Source: Mesorhizobium ciceri biovar biserrulae WSM1271 (GTDB lineage Bacteria > Pseudomonadota > Alphaproteobacteria > Rhizobiales > Rhizobiaceae). Taken from it: a DNA stretch of 64,000 nt. Shown piece after piece: positions 16,435-24,138 of the stretch. Each line of letters opens with the position of its first letter. The stretch's first letter is position 1. The notes beneath the pieces are model-generated. The model did no database searches. It saw only the letters and a list, made by a program, of their open reading frames with translations, and was not told where the DNA came from. The stretch is taken from NCBI RefSeq assembly GCF_000185905.1, contig NC_014923.1, positions 4,115,501 to 4,179,500 of the forward strand, written 5' to 3'. Made by a program: the position numbers and the translations under genes.

Positions 16435-16764
16435 TTACTTCGCCTTGGCAACGATCGATTCGAATGGCTTGTAGGCTTCCTTGGCGAGTTCGGCATAGAG
16501 ATCGCCAATCTTGGTGGCCTCGGCGACGAAAGCCTCATAGGACTGCTTGGCATAGTCCGACTGGATCTCGATGGCCTTTTCCAGCGACTTGGCTGAAAAC
16601 AGCTTCTCCACAGTGGCGCTGCCGGTTTCAAAACTCTTCTTGGTGTATTCACCAGCCTCGGTGGCAATCGCCTGTGCGCCCTTGGAGAGCGACGCGAAGC
16701 TCTTCAATCCGGTGTCGGCGAACTCTTTGCCGTATTTGCTGAAGTCCTCATAGGTCTGGGTCAT
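16435..16764 (-). CDS. phaP: Phasin family protein
   Basis: A 109-residue helical, Lys/Glu/Ala-rich protein without cysteine or tryptophan. YEDFSKYGKEFADTGLKSFASLSKGAQAIA followed by a SYEAFVAEATKIGDLYAELA-type segment matches the small phasins that coat polyhydroxyalkanoate granules. Phasins control granule size and number in the cytoplasm. AAGGGA precedes the ATG at 16764. The frame stays open far upstream over the divergent carboxypeptidase gene, but nothing there looks like protein. Upstream TGC/GCA-rich repeats suggest PhaR-type control. Confidence 0.88.
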   Translation of the reverse strand: MTQTYEDFSKYGKEFADTGLKSFASLSKGAQAIATEAGEYTKKSFETGSATVEKLFSAKSLEKAIEIQSDYAKQSYEAFVAEATKIGDLYAELAKEAYKPFESIVAKAK

Positions 16765-16809
16765 TTCACGATTCCCTTGACGGTTGAGGCGTCCTTCTTC
16801 GGGGCGCCC

Positions 16810-16846
16810 TTGTGCAATGCAAGATAATATATTGTGCGCCGCACAA
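16810..16846. promoter_or_regulatory. TGC/GCA-rich repeats upstream of phasin (possible PhaR operators)
   Basis: Two motifs lie 46-82 bases before the phasin start: TTGTGCAATGCAA at 16810-16822 and the inverted repeat TTGTGC GCC GCACAA at 16832-16846, separated by an AT-rich stretch. The phasin regulator PhaR of other alphaproteobacteria binds TGC-rich inverted repeats at phasin promoters, so these are good candidates. Another 6-bp inverted repeat, GTTACC/GGTAAC, lies at 16946-16968 nearer the divergent gene. Confidence 0.4.
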
Positions 16847-17049
16847 AAGTCAAGATTTCGCGGGCTTGCGGACCCGCCTGCGCAGCCAATGGCTAAAAAT
16901 CGAATAAAGAGAGCTTCAAGCACGAAGAAAATGGTGAACGCGGCGGTTACCATAAACGGATTGGTAACGCTGCGCCGGTAGCTTGGCCGGAAGCGAGGCA
17001 GGACCCTTTGCCGCCTCCAACGCAACGAAGAAATCCAAGGGAAGTACCA

Positions 17050-18459
17050 GTGCGTAAGGCGTTGTTGGGCATCGTTTCCAAATCCACCTCCCCTCTCAAA
17101 ACGATGATGATCATCGCCTTGGCGATGACATTCGTTTTTGGCGACGTTGCCTCGTCGCTGGCGGCCAAGCAGGCGGCCATCGTCGTGGATGCCAAGACTG
17201 GCAAGGTGCTTTACTCCGCAGATGCCAACGGCAGGCGCTATCCAGCTTCGCTGACCAAGATGATGACGCTGTACCTGACCTTCGAAGCGATGGCGAAGGG
17301 CAAGATCAGCAGGAATACGCCAGTGGTGTTTTCCGCCAAGGCCTCCGCCGAGGCGCCGACGAAACTTGGCGTGAAGCCGGGCGGTTCGGTCACGGTCGAG
17401 ACCGCGATCCTGTCGATCGTCACCAAGTCGGCGAACGACTCGGCCACCGCGCTCGGCGAAATGCTCGGCGGCAATGAAACCACTTTTGCCCGCATGATGA
17501 CCGCCAAGGCGCGTGCGCTGGGCATGAACGGCACCGTGTTCCGCAACGCCAATGGCCTGCCAGACCCTGGCCAGTTCACCACCGCGCGCGACATGGCGAC
17601 GCTCGGCATCGCGCTGCGCGAGCATTTTCCGCAATATTACGGCTATTTCTCGCAGCGCTCCTTCCTCTACGGGCGTCAGCGCATCAACGGTCACAATCGC
17701 CTGCTCGGACGCATCAAGGGTGTCGACGGCATCAAGACGGGCTACACCCGCGCCTCCGGCTTCAACCTCGTCTCGTCGGTTTCCGACGGCAATCGCCGCA
17801 TCGTCGGCGTGGTCATGGGCGGCAGCTCCGGCCGCAGCCGCGACAATCAGATGGCCAGCTTGATCAACACCTATCTGCCGAGGGCATCGACTCGCGGCGG
17901 TGGCGATCTGGTGGCCAAGGCCGGCGGCAACAACCCGGTCACCGCCCTCGCCCAGGTTCTCCTGCCCAAGCATGACGCTCCGACGCCCGATGACAAGCCT
18001 GTTGTGGCGCAGGACGACGCCACCGTCGCCGAGGACGCCACGGTCGCGGAAGACGATACCCCGCAGGCCGAAGAAGCAGCCCCCGTCGTCAAGACCAGAA
18101 AGGTCAAGACCGTCATCGTTTCAGCTCCCCAGGTCGCGACGGCCCAGGTCGTCGCTGCCTATGCCGAGCCAACGCCAGCGGCCGTCGACCCGGTCAACAC
18201 GGCGTCGGTGCCGTCGGGCTGGGCCATTCAAGTCGCCTCGTCGCCAAAGCAGTCCGAGGCACAGGCCTTCCTCGACAAGACCACCAAGCAGGCGCCCAAG
18301 GTGCTGGCCGACGCCTCCGGCTTCACCGTCGCCTTCGACAAGGACGGCGTCACCTACTATCGCGCCCGCTTCGGCGGCTTCGGTTCGAAGACCGCCGCCT
18401 GGAAGGCCTGCACCGCTTTGAAGAAGAAGAACATCGAGTGCTACGCCGTCCAGCAGTAG
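17050..18459 (+). CDS. D-alanyl-D-alanine carboxypeptidase (S11) with C-terminal SPOR domain
   Basis: A 469-residue exported penicillin-binding protein that trims D-Ala from peptidoglycan stem peptides. After a signal/anchor segment (about residues 17-38) come the serine-peptidase motifs SLTK (Ser67, Lys70), SAN (127-129) and KTG (229-231). A Pro/Ala/Asp-rich linker of about 100 residues leads to a C-terminal SPOR domain (about 395-469, GWAIQVASSPKQSEA to the end), which binds denuded glycan strands at division sites. GTG at 17050 is chosen because AAGGGAAG lies seven bases upstream. Confidence 0.92.
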   Translation: MRKALLGIVSKSTSPLKTMMIIALAMTFVFGDVASSLAAKQAAIVVDAKTGKVLYSADANGRRYPASLTKMMTLYLTFEAMAKGKISRNTPVVFSAKASAEAPTKLGVKPGGSVTVETAILSIVTKSANDSATALGEMLGGNETTFARMMTAKARALGMNGTVFRNANGLPDPGQFTTARDMATLGIALREHFPQYYGYFSQRSFLYGRQRINGHNRLLGRIKGVDGIKTGYTRASGFNLVSSVSDGNRRIVGVVMGGSSGRSRDNQMASLINTYLPRASTRGGGDLVAKAGGNNPVTALAQVLLPKHDAPTPDDKPVVAQDDATVAEDATVAEDDTPQAEEAAPVVKTRKVKTVIVSAPQVATAQVVAAYAEPTPAAVDPVNTASVPSGWAIQVASSPKQSEAQAFLDKTTKQAPKVLADASGFTVAFDKDGVTYYRARFGGFGSKTAAWKACTALKKKNIECYAVQQ

Positions 18460-18505
18460 GACGGCGTGGAAATCATCTCCCGGAAAAATTCTGCGTCGAA
18501 GGAGA

Positions 18506-19204
18506 CTAGTTGTGATTGGAGAGCAAGACGTCCTTGGCTTCGTTAATCCGCGCCGCCAGGAAAGACGTGCCGCCGACATCGGGGTGCAGGCGCTGCATCA
18601 GGCGGCGGTGCGCCTTGCGGACATCCGCCGCGGCGGCCCCCGCTTCAAGACCAAGGACCTTGTAGGCCTCCTCCTTAGTCATGGCGCCCGGACCTGGCGC
18701 AACACCCAGCCCTTCGCCACCGTTCGTCTCAGTGTTTTTGCGCCAGACGGGAAATCTGCCGTCAAGATACGTCTCTAGCAACTGCCGGCTCTCCGGATCA
18801 CCGGAGAGTTCGCGGTAGAGGTGCTGCAATTCCACCAGCCCCATCGCGCCAAGCATCTTGCCTTCGTGGCGGCCAGCCAGGACCAGTCCTTCGAGGCCGC
18901 CGGTATCGTGATCGAGCTCCATTTCCAATGCCGCTGTGCGCACCGTCGAGCGTTTGCCCGGTGCAAGCCCCGCCGGCTGGCGTTTCATTCGCATGGAACC
19001 ATACCAGGCAATTGCCGCGGTGAGGATCATGCCGCCGACGCCTTCACGGCCGACCACCAGCACGGCGACGCCGACAACTGCCAGAAGAGCCGGCCCAAGC
19101 GTTCGCAGCGTGCCCGCCAGTTTCGCTGGCTCGGCACGCAGAAAGATCGTCACCGCGCCGAGCAGCAGCAAAAGCAACGCTACAAAAGCGATGATTGCGC
19201 CCAT
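18506..19204 (-). CDS. Membrane J-domain protein
   Basis: A 232-residue protein with two or three N-terminal hydrophobic segments (about residues 3-20 and 32-66) and a C-terminal J domain (about 178-232): EEAYKVLGLEAGAAAADVRKAHR, then the HPD tripeptide at 207-209 that stimulates Hsp70 ATPase. This is the DjlA/TIM14-like layout of a membrane-anchored DnaK co-chaperone. Its ATG overlaps the upstream gene's stop by one base (TAATG), so it is translationally coupled to the VWA-like gene. Confidence 0.85.
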   Translation of the reverse strand: MGAIIAFVALLLLLLGAVTIFLRAEPAKLAGTLRTLGPALLAVVGVAVLVVGREGVGGMILTAAIAWYGSMRMKRQPAGLAPGKRSTVRTAALEMELDHDTGGLEGLVLAGRHEGKMLGAMGLVELQHLYRELSGDPESRQLLETYLDGRFPVWRKNTETNGGEGLGVAPGPGAMTKEEAYKVLGLEAGAAAADVRKAHRRLMQRLHPDVGGTSFLAARINEAKDVLLSNHN

Positions 19205-19935
19205 TATTTTCCGCCGCCCCGCAGATGCTCGATCATCAGCCGGTCTTCCGGCCTGCCTCTGGCTTCGAGCGCCTTCAACCCGCCGGTCGCGAACACGGCG
19301 ACAGCCGAAAGCAGTCCGGCCAGGGTCGCGGCAGCCCGCCGATCAAACCGGAACCAGGCCCCCTTGGACAGCCGCGCAACTTCTTTGAACGCCTTTTCCG
19401 CGCTGGAGTCATGGCCTTCCTGAAAGACGAAGACAGGAACGCCATGAAGGCCGAGGCTGCCGGCCTTTTCGGCCAGATCGTCGATATCCTCTTCCATCGC
19501 ATCGCCGATATAGACCAGCGCATTGACCTTAGCGGTTGCCGTCTGTTTCAACGCATGCGCCAGCACCTTGCCGATCTGGGTATGACCGCTGCGGCACTCG
19601 ATCCGCGTCATCAGCTGCTTCAAGGCATTGGTGTCGCTCACGAAAGCGGACGAACGGCACTCGCCAAGACCGCGAAAATAAACCAGTTGCACGCTGAGGG
19701 TTCCTGCCTTGCCGACGGCGTCGAACATCTGGCCCTGCAGCGTGCAGGCCAGATCCCATGTCGGCTGGCGGCTCATCGTCGCGTCGAGAGCAAGGATCAG
19801 CCTGCCCGAACCGGTCGCCGATGCGGCAAGTGTCCTCGCCTGGCGAATGAAGGTGTCGATCTCGCCGGCGTTGGATTGGGGCTTGATCGGCGCAGGATTG
19901 GTCCTCGCTGGCACAGGTTGCTTCTTATCGCTCAT
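19204..19935 (-). CDS. VWA-like protein coupled to J-domain gene
   Basis: A 243-residue cytoplasmic protein with LILALDATMSRQPTWD (Asp51, Thr53, Ser55), resembling a metal-ion-dependent adhesion site, then NALVYIGDAMEEDIDDL and GVPVFVFQEG strands as in von Willebrand A folds. Its job is unknown; the one-base overlap with a membrane J-protein suggests a chaperone-linked complex. The frame is open to 20013, but the ATG at 19935 (MSDKKQPVPA) starts the conserved-looking part. Confidence 0.7.
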   Translation of the reverse strand: MSDKKQPVPARTNPAPIKPQSNAGEIDTFIRQARTLAASATGSGRLILALDATMSRQPTWDLACTLQGQMFDAVGKAGTLSVQLVYFRGLGECRSSAFVSDTNALKQLMTRIECRSGHTQIGKVLAHALKQTATAKVNALVYIGDAMEEDIDDLAEKAGSLGLHGVPVFVFQEGHDSSAEKAFKEVARLSKGAWFRFDRRAAATLAGLLSAVAVFATGGLKALEARGRPEDRLMIEHLRGGGK

Positions 19936-20019
19936 AAAAAACAAGATGTGGCGTTGCCACATCGCTTGCAAGCCCCACATCGGGTGGCACAAAGGGCCAG
20001 ACGGTGATGCCACCTGGGG

Positions 20020-20457
20020 TCAGAGCAGGCCGAGGTCGGCAAGCTCGCGCCTGAGTTTCGGCGGCATCTCGATCAGTCCGGCCTTGCCCTTGCCCAGATC
20101 GAGCGGCGCGTCGGCCGGCTTCAGATAGCGCCAGCCCTGAAAGGCCCGGCGCGGCTGCCAGTCGGTTCGAACAACCTCGGGGTCGAGAATCAGGTGGCAG
20201 CGGCCGATGCCTTCACTATCGGTGAACGGCCGGATCTCGGTGATCAGTTGGCGGCACTGCACATTTCCTTTGATCACCCAATAGAGCGAACCGCCATCGG
20301 TGACCTCGGCGCCGCGCGTCGGCATCATGCGCGTGGTGTGATATTGCTCGACCGGCTCACCGGCGCGCCGCCGCTCGTCGAGGCGGAAGGCGATCCACTC
20401 CTCGAGATCTTCGACGCTGTCGCAGCCGACACAGAGTTTTATGAGATTGAGAGACAT
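20020..20457 (-). CDS. DUF1489 family protein
   Basis: A 145-residue protein with LIKLCVGCDSVEDL, HTTRMMPTRGAEV, GSLYWVIKG and the terminal PADAPLDLG segment, the pattern of DUF1489, an alphaproteobacterial family of unknown function. It has two N-terminal cysteines (CVGC) and no membrane segment. It lies between the VWA-like gene and sdaA on the same strand. Confidence 0.82.
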   Translation of the reverse strand: MSLNLIKLCVGCDSVEDLEEWIAFRLDERRRAGEPVEQYHTTRMMPTRGAEVTDGGSLYWVIKGNVQCRQLITEIRPFTDSEGIGRCHLILDPEVVRTDWQPRRAFQGWRYLKPADAPLDLGKGKAGLIEMPPKLRRELADLGLL

Positions 20458-20533
20458 CGCTTAAGGTTAGTCCCGCATGCGGACGCGTCAACGACCGGAT
20501 CGACTTCTCCACAGTGGCAGTTTAGGCCAGCCT

Positions 20534-21937
20534 TCAGCATTCCACGACGTTGACGGCGAGCCCACCCAGGCTGGTTTCCTTGTACTTCTCGTTCATGTCG
20601 AGGCCGGTCTGGCGCATGGTCTCGATCGCTGCATCGAGAGGTACGAAATGGGTGCCGTCGCCCTTGATGGCCAGTGACGCTGCCGTCACCGCCTTGACCG
20701 CGCCCAGCGCATTGCGCTCGATGCACGGCACCTGCACCAGCCCGCCAACCGGATCGCAGGTCATGCCGAGATGGTGTTCGAGCGCGATCTCGGCGGCATT
20801 CTCGACCTGCTCGGGCGTACCGCCCATGACGGCGCACAGGCCGGCCGCCGCCATTGCCGATGCCGACCCGACCTCGCCCTGACAGCCGACTTCGGCGCCG
20901 GAGATCGAAGCATTGGTCTTGATGATGCCGCCGACCGCAGCAGCCGTCAGCAGGAAATCACGAATGCTCGGCTGGTCCGCCTCGGGATGGAAATGCAGCC
21001 AGTAGCGCAGCACCGCCGGCAGCGTGCCGGCCGCACCGTTGGTCGGCGCTGTGACGACCCGGCCGCCAGCGGCGTTTTCCTCGTTCACCGCCATGGCGTA
21101 GATCGACAGCCAGTCATTGGCGAGCAAGGGATTGGGCTTGTTCTGCTGCCATTGCTCCTGCAGCTTGTCATGCAGCATGCGGGCACGGCGGCGCACCTTC
21201 AACCCGCCCGGCATGATGCCGTCCTGCGACAGGCCACGGTCGATGCAGCCTTTCATGGCGCTCCAGATGCCGTCGAGGCCGGCATCGAGCGCCTCGCGCG
21301 TCATCTGCGTCTCCTCGTTGACGCGTTTCATGTCGGCGATGGAAAGGCCGCTTTTGCCGGCCATGGCCAGCATCTCGACCGCATTCTTGAACGGATAAGG
21401 CACTTTCTTGCCTTCCGTCGTCACCGATCCCTTGGCCTTCATCCGCTGCAGTTCCTCTTCGGAAACCACGAAGCCGCCGCCGATCGAATAATAGATGCGC
21501 TTGAGCAGCAGGCGGCCGCCGGAATCATAGGCGTAGAACGCCATGCCGTTGGCGTGGCCGGTGAGCGGCGTCTTGCGGTCCAGCACCAGATCGGTGGCCG
21601 GATCGAAGCGATAGGTGGGATGGCCGGGCGGCGAAATACGCTTTTCGGCGGCGATGCGACTGGCAATGCCATCGGCCTGGTCGGGATCGACCGTCTGCGG
21701 CGTCAGACCGGCAAGGCCGAGCATGACGGCGCGGTCACTGCCGTGGCCGATGCCGGTATAGGCGAGTGACCCGTGCAGGCTGGCGCCAAGGCGGTCGACC
21801 TTCACACCCGCCGGGCGCGGCCAGTCATTTCCCGCGACCTCGTCGAGAAACCGCGCCGCGGCGGTCATCGGTCCCATCGTGTGCGAACTCGAGGGTCCTA
21901 TGCCGATCTTGAACAGGTCGAAAACCGAAAGGAACAC
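20534..21937 (-). CDS. sdaA: L-serine ammonia-lyase (iron-sulfur type)
   Basis: A 467-residue single-chain L-serine dehydratase converting serine to pyruvate and ammonia. The beta-domain signature GIGPSSSHTMGPM is near the start, and the alpha domain holds NGAAGTLPAVLRYW, AAAVGGIIKTNASISGAEVGCQGEVGSA-type and CDPVGGLVQVPCIERNALG-type segments, with cysteines for the [4Fe-4S] cluster. GTG at 21937 (FLSVFDLFKIG follows) has AGGAG upstream and matches the family start. Confidence 0.95.
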   Translation of the reverse strand: MFLSVFDLFKIGIGPSSSHTMGPMTAAARFLDEVAGNDWPRPAGVKVDRLGASLHGSLAYTGIGHGSDRAVMLGLAGLTPQTVDPDQADGIASRIAAEKRISPPGHPTYRFDPATDLVLDRKTPLTGHANGMAFYAYDSGGRLLLKRIYYSIGGGFVVSEEELQRMKAKGSVTTEGKKVPYPFKNAVEMLAMAGKSGLSIADMKRVNEETQMTREALDAGLDGIWSAMKGCIDRGLSQDGIMPGGLKVRRRARMLHDKLQEQWQQNKPNPLLANDWLSIYAMAVNEENAAGGRVVTAPTNGAAGTLPAVLRYWLHFHPEADQPSIRDFLLTAAAVGGIIKTNASISGAEVGCQGEVGSASAMAAAGLCAVMGGTPEQVENAAEIALEHHLGMTCDPVGGLVQVPCIERNALGAVKAVTAASLAIKGDGTHFVPLDAAIETMRQTGLDMNEKYKETSLGGLAVNVVEC

Positions 21938-22115
21938 GCGGCGTTGTCTCCTGGAGTCAGGTCGAGGACTACATATAGGAATTCCCACGATGTTTCCGCT
22001 CTTTTGGAAATCGCGGCGCTGCACCCGCCGACCTTGTTTGCTCCGGCAGCGACATTGGCACGATCGCTGTATGCGGACATCGAAGCGATCGCGCTGAATG
22101 TGATAAATTCAGGCC

Positions 22116-22829
22116 ATGGGCGATTCCCTCGATCTTTCGACAGCCGATCTCGCGGCGCTGGCCTTCTTCCTCGTCGCGTGGCTGCTGCACACGTTTGCCT
22201 CCGACGGCAAGCTTGTCAGCCGGGTGTCGCTGACGACGGCGATGAATGCACAGCGGCAAGCCTGGATGCGGACCATGGCCGAGCGCGAGATCCGCATCGT
22301 CGACACCGCCATCATGAGCGGGCTGCAGCAAGGCACCGCCTTTTTCGCCTCCAGCTCGCTGATCGCGATCGGCGGCTGCTTTGCCCTGCTCGGCGCGTCC
22401 GACCGGGTTCTTGAAGTGCTCAGCGACCTGCCTCTGGGTGGCGCGCCGTCGCGCGCGGCCTTCCAGATAAAGGTGTTTGGGCTGGTGCTGATCCTGGCGT
22501 TTTCGTTCTTCAAATTCGGCTGGGCGTACCGGCTGTTCAATTATTGCACGATCCTGATCGGCGCCGTGCCAATCCCGCATGGCGAAGCCTCGCGCAATCC
22601 GGTCACCGAAACGGCGGTGTGGCGTGCGGCGCAAATGAACATGCTGGCCGGAAAGCACTTCAACTCCGGCCTGCGCGGCGTGTTCTTCTCGATCGGTTAT
22701 CTCGGCTGGTTCGTCGACCCCATGGTGTTCGTGTTGTCGACGCTGTTGCTGCTGGCGGTGCTGGTGCGGCGCCAGTTCTTCTCGGCGGCCAGGCAGGCGG
22801 TGATCGGTCAGCCACCCGGAAAAGGCTGA
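22116..22829 (+). CDS. DUF599 integral membrane protein
   Basis: A 237-residue membrane protein with about four hydrophobic segments (near residues 14-28, 72-92, 118-140, 190-217). MNAQRQAWMRTMAEREIRIVDTAI and GLVLILAFSFFKFGWAYR-type segments are typical of DUF599, a family of unknown function. Its last 22 bases overlap the end of the convergent YdcF-like gene. Confidence 0.8.
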   Translation: MGDSLDLSTADLAALAFFLVAWLLHTFASDGKLVSRVSLTTAMNAQRQAWMRTMAEREIRIVDTAIMSGLQQGTAFFASSSLIAIGGCFALLGASDRVLEVLSDLPLGGAPSRAAFQIKVFGLVLILAFSFFKFGWAYRLFNYCTILIGAVPIPHGEASRNPVTETAVWRAAQMNMLAGKHFNSGLRGVFFSIGYLGWFVDPMVFVLSTLLLLAVLVRRQFFSAARQAVIGQPPGKG

Positions 22830-23599
22830 TCGATCCGGCCTGACAGCCAGTAGGCAAAAAGCCCGATCCATTCCCGGATGGCCATGGTGGTGGCCTGCAG
22901 CGAATCGGCTGGATTGTCGCGGAACAGGCCGACGCCTTCCCGTCCCGAGGTGCGATAGTCGACCGGCCATGGAACGGTTGCAAAGCCGGCCTTGTCGAAC
23001 AGCGCCTTGGCGCGCGGCATATGGAAGGCCGAGGTCACCAGCAGCCAGGTCTCGCCGGGCTTCGGCGTTACCAACTCCTTGGTGAAGACCGCGTTCTCAT
23101 AGGTGTTGCGGGACTTGTTCTCCAGGATCATACGGTCGGCGGCCACGCCAAGCGCGGTGAGCAGGCGCGGCGCGGTTGCGGCATCGCCCTCGCCATCGAG
23201 AAACAACGCGCCGGTGCCGCCGGAGACGACCACCTTGGCGGTGGGAAAGCGCCGGGCGAGAATCGCGGTCTCGACCATCCGATCGCCGCTGCTGTTCAGC
23301 TCATAGCCGCCGCGCGCCAGATTGATGGCGCCCTCGAAGCCGCCGCCGAGCACGACGATGCCGTCGACCTTTTCCGGCAGCGGCGGGCGTTGAAAGCGCT
23401 CTTCCAACGGATTGAGCATCATGGCGCCGAGCGACGTCCAGGCTGACAGTGCAAGGATCAAAAATGCCAGCACGCTGCCGGCGCCCGCTAACCGTCGGCG
23501 CCCGATCGTGACCGCGAGCAGTCCCGCCAGCAGCAGGAAGATCGCCAGGTTGAGCGGCTGGATGAAGAACCAGAAGATCTTGGAAAGGTAGAAGAACAT
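22808..23599 (-). CDS. YdcF/ElyC family (DUF218) protein
   Basis: A 263-residue envelope protein with two N-terminal membrane segments (about residues 3-50) and a DUF218 domain: IVVLGGG near residue 80, VVVSGGTGAL, the ENKSRNTYENA block and LLVTSAFHMPRA. E. coli ElyC, with this layout, acts in undecaprenyl-lipid and peptidoglycan homeostasis. ATG at 23599 (MFFYLSKIFW) is chosen. Seven bases separate it from the upstream membrane-protein gene, so they are probably co-transcribed. Confidence 0.85.
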   Translation of the reverse strand: MFFYLSKIFWFFIQPLNLAIFLLLAGLLAVTIGRRRLAGAGSVLAFLILALSAWTSLGAMMLNPLEERFQRPPLPEKVDGIVVLGGGFEGAINLARGGYELNSSGDRMVETAILARRFPTAKVVVSGGTGALFLDGEGDAATAPRLLTALGVAADRMILENKSRNTYENAVFTKELVTPKPGETWLLVTSAFHMPRAKALFDKAGFATVPWPVDYRTSGREGVGLFRDNPADSLQATTMAIREWIGLFAYWLSGRIDQPFPGG

Positions 23600-23606
23600 T
23601 GGCTGC

Positions 23607-24137
23607 CTATCGTCGGCTCGAATTCTCACGACCGATGAAGTGCTCGACGGCACTTGTCACAGCCTCGGCCTCGGGCCGGCTCAACTCCCTGCCGAAAACA
23701 AGGACGCCGTTGGTGTTGGTCAACCTGATGACTTCCGACAGCCCCGCTTCATCCGTTGGATAGGTATGGTCGAGGATTTCGGCCTCAAGGTGCCCTTTCA
23801 AAGGCAATGAGGAACGATTTCGCACAAAACCCCTGACGTCGCGCACGGCTGCCACGTCGGTTAGCCGCAGGGTTTCCTTGCCGAACACCAGCCACATGAA
23901 ATCCTTGCCGAGGAAGTAGGTGAAGAGGGCAATGATCGCAGTGAACGACAGCAGTCCGAGAGTGCCGCTGGCGACGTTTGCGGGCGACGTGTCGGTCAAT
24001 CCCATGTAGCCGGTGTAGGCAACGATCGCGGCCCCAACCAGGACGAAGCCCATCCTGAAATCCGAGATGCGCGGTGGGTTGGTTATCAGCAGTTCGTCTT
24101 CCGTCTCGACGATGGAAATGCGAGACGGGGGCGGCAT
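23607..24137 (-). CDS. Conserved-looking membrane protein, function unknown
   Basis: A 176-residue protein with two transmembrane segments (about 30-48 and 55-78) between an N-terminal acidic strand region (ISIVETEDELLITNPPR) and a C-terminal soluble part rich in beta-strand-like segments. No family was recognised with confidence; the layout resembles small PH-like membrane proteins. Its ATG lies one base past the gatA stop, so it is translationally close to gatA. Confidence 0.55.
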   Translation of the reverse strand: MPPPSRISIVETEDELLITNPPRISDFRMGFVLVGAAIVAYTGYMGLTDTSPANVASGTLGLLSFTAIIALFTYFLGKDFMWLVFGKETLRLTDVAAVRDVRGFVRNRSSLPLKGHLEAEILDHTYPTDEAGLSEVIRLTNTNGVLVFGRELSRPEAEAVTSAVEHFIGRENSSRR

Positions 24138-24138
24138 G

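Noticed and set aside
16765..17973. Upstream extension of the phasin reading frame to about 512 codons
   Set aside because: The extension runs antisense through the carboxypeptidase gene; phasins are about 110 residues and the ATG at 16764 has a good ribosome binding site.
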